From the NCBI RefSeq assembly GCF_010183535.1, contig NC_071333.1:10166587-10230586 (forward strand): a DNA stretch of 64,000 nucleotides. Direction: 5' to 3'. The stretch's first letter is position 1; every line of letters begins with the position of its first letter. Shown here one piece after another: positions 1-11,656 of this stretch. The position numbers were made by a program, and so were the translations under genes. The notes under the pieces were generated by a model, which saw only the letters and a program-made list of their open reading frames with translations, was not told the DNA's origin and made no database searches. This DNA is from Caenorhabditis remanei. Its lineage: Eukaryota > Nematoda > Chromadorea > Rhabditida > Rhabditidae.

Positions 1-2094
1 GAGTTTAGTCTCTTTTTGCCCCCGCAACATCCAACTCAAAAGGAAACGCGACGACAAAGATACAAGAAAAAATTGAGAATAGTCAAAAGACAAGGGAGCG
101 AAAAACTCAAAGTCTACAGGAGTCGCTCAATAATGAATAAATGAGCTTCCACCTCACTACTTTTTCTAGATGTGTTTTTCTGCCAAAGGCTGAGCTCATC
201 TGATGTGCAACAAGACATCAACAAAAGAGTGAGTATGATCGATTCTGTCGGTATAAGTACATTGGGAGACCTCCTTTTCCGCGTAAGTAGCTGCGGTCTT
301 TTCCTCGCTCCGCATTTTCCGCTTTCCTCTTTTGCCACACTTTTTGCAGCTCGCTGAGCATTCATTTGTGCCGCGGATTCTCAATTTTCTTATACCCTAT
401 CCCATTTCGGATCGACTTTTTATTTAGTTTTTTTTCACAACTAAAACCTCATTTTGTGAAAAAAAGGTAGTCGTTTTCCCATTACTTCCGCAATCACTAA
501 CCGTAGAAGGCATAGATTCCTATGTTGATTAGATTCTTTTTATTTTAGTTTTGTTCCTTGTTTTTCTGAAATTTACTGAGAATTTTCATTTGTTTTGTGG
601 ACAGCTTCAGTAATTAGAAAAAATCTGAAAGAATTCTCTTAGGATACGCCTACTGTTGTTTTGAACGTTATTTGAACGGAGCCGGCGACAAGAATTGAGG
701 TTACCAAGAAATAATTAATAGGGTAAAAATAAAAATACAATATCGTGTTTTTCTAGACATGGATTCAAACACCATATAAATAAAATAGAATCTAGAATTG
801 CTTCATAAATTCAGATACCTATTTTTTGTTGAGTTTAAAAATATTTTTTTCAATCTGAACCTATTTTTGAAAAAACAGTTCAAGAAATCAATTTTCTTTC
901 CGCAAAAAACTTACCACTGTGAACATACGGTTTATTCATAATATTCTATTGTTGTGATTCTTATTCGGCAGGTTTGTTTGCCTATACGGCCGCATCAAAA
1001 AGCTGAACTCTCTTTTTCTTTCCATTTTCGATTGAACTAAGAATTAAATTGATTTGCTTTTGACCATCACATTGTTTTCATTTTTCCATACATTTTAAAG
1101 ATTTCTTAGGTTTTCAAAATTCAATGTTCTCTCTTTTCTTTTTTCTTCATTTTCTTTTCTCTTTGTTTCTTTCATTTCCGACGTGTTAGTCGTTGACTCT
1201 TTGTGATCGAGGACAAAAAAGAGAACAAAGAATATTCCAGCCAAAAAGTATTCGAGCATACATGTGGTATGGAGTTGAGTGAAGATTCTGTTTTTCTATG
1301 CTTTCGTGTTTTTTTGTGTTACTTGTTTGTGGGGGTGTCGACGAAAGAAATCGGAGCGACGCAAAAAAAGAGAGAAATCCATGAATTTTTGAAGCTTTGT
1401 AGCAAATCTCGGTCTACTTCAAGAAGTACTTTTAAAAATCGTGAGAGAATATTTTGGTTTCTGGTTTCCGAGTTACTCAAGCAATTACAGTTTTGTTCTG
1501 TTTGTGATCTTTTTTTTTCGCTTCTTCATAACCAACAGTGCTGAAAAATCATTATCAACAATTTTAGTTAAAGTAGTGACAAAAACGCTTTTGCATAAAA
1601 TGAAAAATCATGGTGATGAGTTGTTTTTGAATAGTTTATCTGATTGAATGATTTTCGTGGCATATCACTTTTGATCTTTCCAAATTTTGTGGCTTTTACA
1701 TCATTCATTTCTATTCTCTAAACAACAAATCTGACCTATTGTTTCTGTGAAATATCAATAGTAAACTTCCACAGCTTCTCACGGTAAATCTTTTTTTAAA
1801 GTTTTCGTCCACAGACAAAAGGAAAAAGCAGGAAGAAATCATTGACAAAAAAAGCGCTAAGAAAGTGGGTTCTCACAGTAAATCCATTCGAAACGTGCCT
1901 TTTCGGTTCAGTTTTTCGATCGAAATTCCATAAATCTCGTGACCAAATGGCCATCCTCAGCTTCATCCATTTTTTCCGGAAAACCCACAGGACATGTCCC
2001 AAGTTTTTTAATGCGCCCTCCGGCCTCCCTAGCTGTTTCCATCCGTTGCTCCCATTTCCCCTTCTTCCGTTTTCTTCTTCTTGTCTCCAGAACT
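1..2094. other. Intergenic / upstream region
   Basis: AT-rich DNA with T-runs and only chance open frames. I see no supported exon before 2095. It probably contains promoter sequence for the OATP gene. Confidence 0.5.
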
Positions 2095-2238
2095 ATGACC
2101 ACCGCTTTTGGCTCCAAACACAACCGCCACAAGCCTTTTTGTCTTAGGCCCAAAGAAGAAGAAAACGAAGCGGAGAAGATGACTGCCATCCAAACAACGG
2201 CACCACCACAGAAAACGACAACGAGGAGCGCCTCATCT
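2095..2238 (+). CDS. Candidate alternative 5' exon of the OATP gene
   Basis: This 144-nt open exon begins with ATG four bases after a TCTCCAG acceptor and ends at a good donor (TCT|gtaaga) in phase 0. It encodes 48 residues that are basic at the start (GSKHNRHKPF), then acidic, then Thr/Pro/Ser-rich, as expected of a cytosolic N-terminal tail. Phase 0 is compatible with joining directly to OATP exon 3 at 4082, which would replace the 66 residues encoded by exons 1 and 2. It cannot join exon 2 in frame. That it belongs to the OATP gene is inferred from phase and position only; it could instead be a non-coding or spurious exon. Confidence 0.4.
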
Positions 2239-2889
2239 GTAAGAATTTCATTTTGCATCTCATGACGGATTCTGTTCGGGAATACTCTAGATAAACTGGA
2301 TCTAGGAGTTGTGCAAACATCTCTTTCATCTCACGTTGAATCGTAAATTTTCTCCTACCACAGTTTTGCACTTTTCAAGCTTTGTTTTCTGTTCTATCTA
2401 TCAAGAATCTTGGATGACGTGAGCCAGTGACTCTTATCCATAGAAAATCTTTTTATATTTCAGTCTTGACAGACTACGGTAGAACGATCAATTATTTCGC
2501 GTTCCTTCCATCGAAGTGATATTTCTGCAAATTCGCATTACAATTTCTTTTTCTGGAATAATTTTCTAGAATAATGAGTTGTTGCTCACTTCTGTCCTCT
2601 CGCTATACTTCCGGCCTTTTTCTGTCCTTCGTCACTCCCGGTTTTTCTCGAGTCTTTCTTCTTTTCACCCTTCACTCTTTAAAATTGAACTCATTATCTT
2701 TTCTTCTTCTCCCCCTTCGTTTCCTCTCTACTACTTTCAGAAATTAGCATCATGAAAAGTAAAACCCAATTTGCCACCTCTTCTTTGCAAACTCTTACAC
2801 CCACGATTTCTTGCAAACTTTTCCGTTTTTTTAGATGTATTAAATTTTTATCGGGTCGATAAAACACACAGTGACATTTCATTCAAAAA

Positions 2890-5800
2890 ATGGGTGACCG
2901 AAGCGTCGACGAAGCAACAGTCGGTTGCTCAGACGATGCAGAAACACGCTCATGTCCCGGTGATTTGCGATCAGATCATTCATCAAAACCAACGAGGAGT
3001 AAATGGTAATTCAATGTTCTGTGAATTTGAAAAATTATGTTTATATTAGAAAAAACCAAACATTCTAAAAGCTATTCTGATTCAAAAGTGTTAAAATCCA
3101 AGGTTATGATAGAATTTTATGTTTAGAAAGATACTGATAGTCGAGTATCATATTTCTAAACAGTGAAGTTCGTCGGAAAACTATCAGTTCAGCTTCATTC
3201 CACTCCAGAAGGTATTACGGTACTTGTTCACTTTCACAGAAATTCATTTCTGTGTACGCGTACTTTGTTCTCGGGTTAGTGACATCCCAAATAACTCCCA
3301 CTTCAAATTTTTTGGGGAGGCCAAAATACCCTATCATGTTCTTCAAATCCACTTTTCTCGGATGTTTTATGAACTTTCAAAACTTTTCAGGAGCCACATG
3401 CGACAAGCGTCCCAAGGAGTACCACCCCGACATATGGAAAAGGCTCTCCGAAGGAAAGAATTCCAATTGCCAGTAAGTTTTTTTTGTTTATTCTCTCTTT
3501 TCCAGAAGAAAATTCGACGAAATTCTGTCGAGCAAAGGTCTTCTTCCTCGAGAACAGTATTTTTTCTCTTTTTTCTGAACCCCCCTCTCCCCCATTTCTA
3601 GAGTGAGAGTATCTCATGAAGAGGAAAAAGACCATTTCTTCTTTTCATGCATCTTTTGTGTTTTGTTTATGATGATATCCTTTTGAATAAAAAATAGAAT
3701 GCTCGCAACATTGGGTTAATTGGTTTTTTCTTCAAATGAGGTTATCGGGGGCACTTTTCTATTTTCTATGGTCCAATAAACAATAATTTATTCTTCATTT
3801 TTGGAATTTTTCCTTTTTCCGGAGCATTCTAATTAGTTTTTTGATCGAATATTTTTAGGTTAGGTTGTTATTCACTTCTCATTTATAATAATTATTCCAA
3901 AAGTTATGAGAATGTTTCTACAGTTTGTATGTTTAGTATGATTCTAAATTTTGTAAGATGTGTCATACATTCACTGAAAATATGTAGGCGGGAGTTATTT
4001 TCATCTATTCATTTCTCCCCTCATGTTGACCTCCCGTTCATCATGTATCTTCCTTTATACTATTTTTTTTGTATATTTCAGCCTCAACAACACGAAATTA
4101 TCGAACGAGAAATGACGGTTCTCACTGAAGAATCTCAATGTGGAATTGGCAAGTACCGACCGCGATGGTTACAATGGCTTGGAAAACAGTTTCCGATGAT
4201 TGTCTTGCTCTGTGTATACTGTAGTATACAGGTATAAACTAATATTGAGGAAGCGAATTCAAGTATATTCTATTTCAGGGTCTGATTGTCAACGGCTTGG
4301 TTCCATCTGCCATTTCCTCAATAGAACGACGTTTCAAGTTCAGTACAAGTCACATGGGAAGAATTGTGCAGTTCTACGATTTTGGCTACGTGCTGTTCTG
4401 CATCCCTGTGTCTTATTTCGGAGGTCGTCACAGTAAACCGGCAGTTCTAGCCGCCGGACTTGCCTGCATGGCATTAGGATCTCTAATCTTTTCTCTTCCC
4501 CATGTCATGTCAGATTCGTACTCAGCTTCCCAATCCAATATGTCCTACGGCACATGTTCAATTGAAAGTTGTAAGTTATGTTTTGATGGGTTTGACGTTT
4601 CAATTCGTCGAGTATTCAAGTATTGTACAAACACATCAACTAAAAAAAGTTGTCCATTGTGACTCATCAGATTTGTTTGATGTTCGAGAAGTTGTTATAA
4701 AATGGTTTACAAACATTTCTGGAAGTAGCAATGAGTCACAAACCAGATTACAATTTTACAGTCCTTCAAAATGACATGACGTCACCAAAAGCCTTGGCTC
4801 AAACCGCATGCCAAAGTGAAAGAGAGATTCAACATGCGGCAACAAACTTCTACTTCTACCTGTTCTGCTTCGCTCATTTCCTTCATGGTATTGGTGCAAC
4901 TCCACTGTTCACAATCGGTGTCTCCTACATCGATGAGAATGTGGGAACTGCTAAATCATCTCTCTTCGTTGGAATTTTCTATTCATTTGCTGTTTTCGGA
5001 CCAGCTATCGGATTTCTTGGCGCATCAGTATCCTTACAATACCATACTGATTTTTGGCATCTGCCACCAGAGCAGATTTTGAAGTAAGAAATGACTGAAA
5101 CGAAGGAGAAAACATATAAATGACCTGATTTCCAGAGTTTCTTCAGGAGAGACTGATCCGACATGGGTTGGAGCATGGTGGTTGTCATTTATAGTGGCTT
5201 CATTCGTTGGATTTGTGGCTGTTGTCCCACTTGCTTCACTTCCTAAAGTACTCCCAGCATCATTGAAGTTCCATCGCACTCGTCTTCACGATGCTGCAGT
5301 GGCAAACCGACGCAGGACCCCAGAATGTTGTGGAATGCCAGGTTCAAATAAGACTGCTGCAATCAATAGTGATGCTCCACTACCAGGTAATCATCCACCC
5401 CCATGAGGCATTTTGACATTTATCATTGAGTCTTACTGCTCTCCGAACACGCGTTCAATATCTAATGTCGCGTATAAAAATTGTATATGAGATGTAGTTA
5501 GAAAACGATGAAATTGTACCAATCTAGTGTCTGCGGACAAGATTTACGTACAGAGTTCTTCCTGAACTGTAATGACTGATGTTTTAAATATAACACTTAA
5601 AAAAACAAGAATAAACTAACATAAGAATGCTACTTTCAGAACAAGCTTCGTTGCTTTACTCTTCAATCCCAGCACGTGGAAGTGGACCACTGTGGTACAA
5701 AATTTGGCTGGATGTCCGCCATATCCCAATTGCCATCTACCGTATCTTGACTAACTGGCTGTTCATGATCATTACTTTAGCTATGGCAATTGATAGTTTG

Positions 5801-6977
5801 GTTGTCACTGGAGCCTCTTCGTTCATGTCCAAATATCTTGAGAGACAGTTCAGCGTACGTCCAAGCAAAGCCAACTTGTTGATTGGTTGTGTGATGGTTC
5901 CAATGGCCGGATTAGGATGTATGGTTACTGGAGGAATAGTGAATCACTTCCGATTGAATAGCAGCAAGATGCTCAAGTTTGCAATTGGCCTCATTTTCCT
6001 TTCTCTTCTCTTCTCTCCAATGTATTTGATCTATTGTCCACATGCTCCACTAGTAGGAGTTGATTCCGAGTACCCAGAATTCGAGTGAGTTATTGTTTTT
6101 GTAACTGAAAACTAAATCTTCAAATTTCAGTGGATCCATTCCTGACTACCACAATGAAACCTATAGCAAAGACCCTGAACTTGTGAATACATGCAACAAA
6201 CAATGCACATGTGACCCATCGGAATATAGACCGGTGTGTGCCGAATTGGATGATGGTCGACAGTTTACTTACTATTCTCCGTGTTATGCAGGATGTACTG
6301 AGTCGTATTCGGCTTCCCTGAAGGTTTGCTTTTGTGAGATTTTACAATTTATCAAAAAATATATACTTTCAGGAGTACACCCAGTGTACCTGCGTTCCAA
6401 ATAACACGAAAAACCATCCAAGGATTGTCAAAAAAGGAGTATGCGAACCACAGTGTACTGAACTATTATGGTTCCTCTTGCTGTTTGCACCACTCTCTTT
6501 CTGTACCTTCGCCGTTGCCGTACCTATCATCTCAGTCATTCTGAGAACAGTTGACTATAATGAGAGGTCATTTGCCCTGGGTATTCAGTGGATCATGATC
6601 AGAGTGATTGGAACCATCCCAGCTCCAGTGGTGTTTGGATGGATGTTCGATGTCTCTTGCATCAAATATCAATCTGATTCTTGTGGAAGCTCGGTAAGCT
6701 AGTGCCTACCAATTGTCGGGAAACAAGCTATTTCTTTTAGAGCGGTGGATGCCTAATGTACTCAAACCAGTATCTTGCCAATCTCTTCCTCACTTTCACT
6801 ATCAGTGGCCAGATCATCACTTTAGCTATCCTCATTGTGGTCTTAATGATTTTCGGAGCGACGCTTAACGATGATGCACATCTTGGAGCACCTCCATTAG
6901 AACATCAGTTGGAGGAGGCTAGTCTTGTTGAACGAAAAGAATTGGAGCCGGAAGAAAAAACAAATCTTACGCAGTAA
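2890..6977 (+). CDS. Organic anion transporting polypeptide (OATP/SLCO family), 802 aa
   Basis: This is a multi-pass plasma-membrane transporter of the OATP/SLC21 family, which carries amphipathic organic anions such as steroid conjugates or bile-salt-like compounds. Ten exons close in phase to 802 codons: 2890-3005, 3391-3472, 4082-4231, 4279-4570, 4762-5083, 5136-5386, 5640-6084, 6131-6323, 6373-6693, 6741-6977. The family signature DPTWVGAWW lies before TM6 in exon 6. Exons 8-9 encode the large extracellular Kazal-like loop with the expected cysteine-rich spacing (CNKQCTCDPSEYRPVC). About twelve hydrophobic segments are visible, and the tail is acidic and cytosolic. The ATG at 2890 follows a possible trans-splice acceptor (tttttttag) near 2834. 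I believe this is the C. elegans cosmid gene F53B1.8, from memory. The substrate cannot be read from sequence. Confidence 0.93.
3122..3160. repeat. Short perfect hairpin in OATP intron 1
   Basis: TTTAGAAA-GATACT pairs with AGTATC-TTTCTAAA around an 8-nt loop, with a 3-nt bulge on one side. Confidence 0.7.
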
Positions 6978-8350
6978 TATTCTTCTAATTTCTCTCACCT
7001 TAACATTTTTCTCTTCATTTTTGCTTTTCCCCCACTGTTTTGCCATTTTACCCATTTACGTATTTTCTCGAGTTCCCAATCACTTTCTAGGCGCAGAAAT
7101 GTGTACTTGCCTATCCGAAACCTTCTCTATCCTAATTTTCTTTAATCGTTTTCATACGGGCATTTCCATGCCGTCATATGAGCGACACCATCCTAGTCAT
7201 GGCGGCTCCAGTTTTGTTTGCCAAAAAACTCTTTACAAAAACGTTGTCATTTTTCTTTGTCGCATTCTTGCTATCTTTTACTCTTTTCTTTTTTTGTTTC
7301 GTTTCATGTCACTCATCTTTAGCACTATTTCATATGTTCCCCTTGAAAATCCGTTCTCAAAGGCTGGTATCCTTTCAACAACTTGTTTCATCACTTTTCT
7401 CCGGTCCTAGAGTAGATTTCTATCATTTTGTTCAATTTTATATTTTCTCTCATTCATCCAATTCCATCCACCATCCGGTCTTAAGATCTTTTCTTAGTGA
7501 GTAAGTTTTTCGATAGCTTTAAAGCTTCGGTGCTGTACGGCAATTCGACGCTTTAAGTTTTCATTTCGAACTGTTTCTCATATCGAAACCCCCCGTTTTT
7601 CTTTTCCCATGCTTGATAAATACTGTGACTTTTGAATTGTTGACAAAAAATGATCGGAAATGCACCAACCACTGAAATGCGAACCAAATGAAACATAAAC
7701 GTTTCAGTACAGGTTTAACGTAATTATTCAAAAACCCAAATCTTGTTATACCGGTTCCAATGGTTTGAGTTCTATGCTTTTATCGGGGTTTGGATGTAAT
7801 GAAATTCAGTTTAAGAAAAGGATTTCACTAATCTTGAAACCATTTTAAGATTTTTGAACGTCTGTACGACAAAACACGACCAGTCTATTGACGTGGGTAT
7901 CTTCTGGTATTGTATTTTCGGTGCTCTTCGTGATATGTGAGGTTTATTCTGATGACGCCATCACATTCGTCGACCGTATAATTTGTTTTCCAGATTTTGC
8001 CGTCTTCTATTGTACTTTCAGAGCCTTGAAAATACAATAATAGTTAGACAGAAGACTAATGATACAAAACAACTGTTCTGAGTGTCTTGTCGATTGTATT
8101 CGTGCGCCTACAAACACGGAACTCGAAGTCTTAGACTTCTGTTAACCTCATTGAGCTTTTAATTTTGATTGATAATCCGAGGGGAACACAAGACTAAGAA
8201 CGAAGATTATGAACGATTTTGGGGTTGAATAAATTGCAGACACTAAAAAAGTGAGATTATCGAAAATGAACTTGTGAATGCAAAATATTCGCTTGGAAGA
8301 ATGTCTGAGACTTTGAGACATAAAAGAATGTTCTAGCAAACTAGTGTTCA
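6978..8350. other. 3' UTR and intergenic DNA after the OATP gene
   Basis: T/C-rich sequence with open frames lacking splice context. A GATAAA variant is near 7616 and a hairpin spans 8002-8056. No gene is supported. Confidence 0.5.
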
Positions 8351-8642
8351 TTATTCACTTCTACAGGTGAACACACTTTTTAGATCTGCAACTGCAGCAA
8401 GTACTATTTTCTCTGGAAATTGGCCCCCTATCTCTTTTGAATTATTTTTCTGAAGAGCATGTATTCTTATGTCGTCACATGAATAAAATTCTTGATTCTA
8501 CAATATTCCAATGCTAAAAGTTCTTCTGCACTATTCTTTGTGTGGCATCAGAACAGAGTGTCCTTTTACCTCTATTTTCGCGGATGATACAATTTAAACA
8601 TCCACTCTGCCAGCCGACACCGTCGAACACGGCTCCACCCAT
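8351..8642 (-). CDS. Candidate two-exon micropeptide (35 aa)
   Basis: On the minus strand an ATG at 8642 lies immediately after GGAATTTCAG, a typical nematode acceptor. The exon 8570-8642 ends at a good donor (GAG|gtaaaa). Joining to 8351-8385, behind the acceptor TTGCAG, closes in phase and gives 35 residues: Gly/Trp-containing, with three cysteines (GCLNC and FTC). The local base composition is more GC-rich than the surrounding DNA. No family is recognised. It could equally be a non-coding transcript or part of the gpa-5 upstream region. Confidence 0.25.
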
Positions 8643-9461
8643 CTGAAATTCCAAAAGAAGAGGCAGAGCCAGGCACCGAAGTCTGAGTGGGCGGAGTCGG
8701 AGCCATCTCAATCCTATCAGCTATTCGTCTTCATTATCTTATTCAGTCCAAGTACTTTTTCCACCCTTTTCGACTTTACTCCTCTTCTCTGTTTTTTTCT
8801 CTCTGAAGCTGTTCAATTTCTTTTGTTCTTTTTTAGAGGCTTAATGCCTTTCCAACTTTCTGAGATTCGATTGTTCCGACCAATTGTTTTATTTCTGGAC
8901 ATATACAAATCATAGCTACTACTGTCAAACAAATAACTTTTCTGTTGTAGAAACTTTTTCTGGCGGGTCTCATACCGTATTCTCAAACTCTCCATGTGTG
9001 TTTTCTTTATTCTTCTTTTCGCTGTCATTCAAATCATGCAACTGTCTCATAATTATATTTTGTACGGACCATAGCCATTTTAATTCTTTAATTGACTTTA
9101 CCAGTATTTCATATCATATCATAATTCATATTATGTTATTTTCTCCAAAAGGCGAAGCAGCTCGTTAGTCTCACATTTCAATCAGCACGCTGATTGCCTT
9201 TTTATTAAAATCGTGAAGACTACGTTCTCCTTTTCAGTTTATATGTGAAAGTTAAAAGACACCTCCAGAAACTTTAATAAACAATCCGGTCGTATCTTTT
9301 AAAAATGCACAAATATCGTCAGGCTGACTTTTCGTTTTTTTTTCTTGAGAAATATTCTTGAAATCTGTTCCCATTCATTCGGAGCACTACTTCCACTCAA
9401 CTGATTTGTATACCAACCAGACTCAATTTCAGTTTTACCGTATAATAAAATAAGAAAAAAG
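8643..9461. other. Upstream region of gpa-5
   Basis: There is no coding signal. The region presumably holds the gpa-5 promoter. Short palindromic ATATCATATCATAATTCATA-like sequence lies near 9110. Confidence 0.4.
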
Positions 9462-11132
9462 ATGGGTCTAGCATCGTGTAAGCCCGAACGCGACGCGGAG
9501 CGCCAGAACCGTCAGATTGAGTCTCAAATCCGGATGGAAAACCAGGCCAACAAACGGAAAGTAAAAATGCTTCTTCTCGGAATTTCTGACTCTGGAAAGA
9601 GTACCATAGTCAAACAAATGAGGTTTTTCAAGAACTCGCGTCTAGTAGACAAACAGAACACGTATTGTAGAGTCAATTATCTCGATGGATTCAACGAGAC
9701 GGAGGTTGTCAATGCTATCTTTGTCATTCGAAACAACATCATTGACGCGTTCAAAAATATTTCTAACATCATACTCCATTCTGACATCAATGTCCATCCA
9801 GATGAGAAGGAATGTTTTTAGTTTAGGATTAGCTTAAGAAATTTAAATTTTAGAGTGTCATCAAACTTTTCGCTCATGAGTCCGGGAAAATTGAAATGAT
9901 GCAAGAAGTGGACGAGCTTAAAATCATCAACACCGTCCGTGACTATACTTGTATCAAGGAGTTCTTCGAGCGTTTTTCTTGTCATCCAGCGGTTCCAGAT
10001 CATATTCATTAGTATGAAAAAATGTCACCTGATTGTATGATCACTTGGAATTTCAGTTTCTTTCCAAACCTGGACAGAATTGCGGTTGCGAACTACATTC
10101 CAACACCGGAAGATCTTATTCACATGAGACAAACTACTCTCGGAGTTCATGAGATATCGTTTGACTATACCAAACATACAATTCGGTTGGTTTGCTGTCT
10201 GTAGTACTGTAGCTTTCCGTTTGATTTTCAGTCTCATCGATGTTGGGGGTCAAAAAACCGAACGTCGTAAATGGATTCACTTCTTCGAGGGAGTTACCGC
10301 GGTCATGTTCACATGCTCGTTGGCTTCGTTCAACCAAACGACCGAGGAAGAGCCAAAATCTTTTGTGGTAAGCTAGGCTGGGATGCATGTAAAATGAAGA
10401 GTTTCTCAGGAGGGAAACGGTCTACGAAAACAGTCGATACCTGCTGTTCTTGTATCATCGGTATGTGTCTCCTTGAGACATTCTGTCTAATCTCTCCTAT
10501 TCTAGTCCTTAGAGTAAGATTTGTTATTTTAGTGGGAATCGTCACTGAACAAAGTTCAAAACCGAATAATGGTCCGTTCTTCTGGCAAAGCGAGAGTCGA
10601 GAAACCAGGGGTAGGGACTTGGAGTAATTTTCAGATGATCAATCGTTATTTCAGATGATCAACCGTCTTGATGAGGCCGTTGAGTTGTTCCGATCGATCC
10701 GCGAGAACCATTTCCTCCGCACGTCAACCTTCATGCTTTTTCTCAACAAAGTTGATCTTCTGGCCAAGAAACTTTCGATAATCAGATTCTCGGAATACTT
10801 CCCGGACTACAAAAAATGGATCAACGGCGACAATTCGGTGGCGTCTGTTGCTGAGTTCATAGAAAGCATGTTCCGCGAGGTGATTACAAAAATAGGATTC
10901 TTACGATAGCACAGAAAATGTAAAAGTCGTGTAAAAGTGCAAACTTCCGTTGCACTTTTGACTCAAAAAATGTCTGCCCAGACTAAATTTGTATTTTCAG
11001 GGACTTGAACCGGATCAGAAGATTTACGCACACTTAATCCAGGCTACTGTAACCACCAACGTCGAATTCACCTTTGCCTTGTGCTGTGACGTCATATTTG
11101 AGAGGAACCTTGAAGGAACAACTCTTGAATAG
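9462..11132 (+). CDS. gpa-5: Heterotrimeric G-protein alpha subunit, GPA-5 type
   Basis: This is a G-alpha GTPase that couples receptors to effectors on the inner plasma membrane. The N-terminus MGLASC offers a Gly2 myristoylation and Cys6 palmitoylation site. The nucleotide motifs are present in order: G1 GISDSGKST (residues 40-48; the usual form is GAGESGKST), switch I with Arg (RQTTLG), G3 DVGGQ with the catalytic Gln, G4 FLNKVD and G5 QATVTT. The C-terminus RNLEGTTLE lacks Cys at -4, so it should resist pertussis toxin. Exons: 9462-9622, 9671 to about 9791, 9854-10011, 10057-10185, 10232-10367, 10655-10879, 11001-11132, about 353 aa. The exon-2 donor is uncertain (see findings). In C. elegans gpa-5 is a divergent, worm-specific alpha subunit acting in chemosensory neurons (established knowledge). 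The variant P-loop suggests altered nucleotide handling (inference). Confidence 0.9.
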
Positions 11133-11656
11133 TTCTACTGCAGCTCATATTCGAAACTTTCAAATAATCAAATGTAACCTATCTGTCTCCAGCACAGTCC
11201 TCTCAATTTTCAATATATATTTTTTAAACCTAATTCTGACTGTGCTCATCGTGTTATTTTATAGTTTCCCGTCTTAATTTTTATCTGGCAATTCAGTTTT
11301 CTAATCTTGTCATAATTTTCATTTTCTTCTTGTTGTTAATTCAATCATTTCATGTTCTCCATTTTCCAACCGCGCCCCGTAACTGTTCTTGATGCTCCGC
11401 TTTACTCATCCCCATACATCTAATACAGTAACAATTCTCGAAAGTCATTCTCAATTGCCCGAGAAAATCGTCATACTCTCGGTTTGTAGTCAAGTATTTC
11501 CCGGACACCAATGAGTGTATGTTCTTGACAAAAGTGTGTCGGCCCGATCAAACGAGGTCATTCAATGAGGGAAAACGGAAAACACGCGTTCTCTCACCTT
11601 TTGATGAGTCAAATTTTCTTGCGAAAAACTTGAAGCGTTACCAATTTGACTATGAA
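11133..11656. other. gpa-5 to swip-10 spacer
   Basis: Contains the gpa-5 3' UTR and the swip-10 5' region. A frame in phase with swip-10 is open from ATG 11519, so a longer N-terminus cannot be excluded. Confidence 0.4.

Noticed and set aside
6925..7504. 161- and 108-codon frames after the OATP stop
   Set aside because: T-rich 3' UTR; hydrophobic composition follows from T-runs, and no start or splice context supports a gene.
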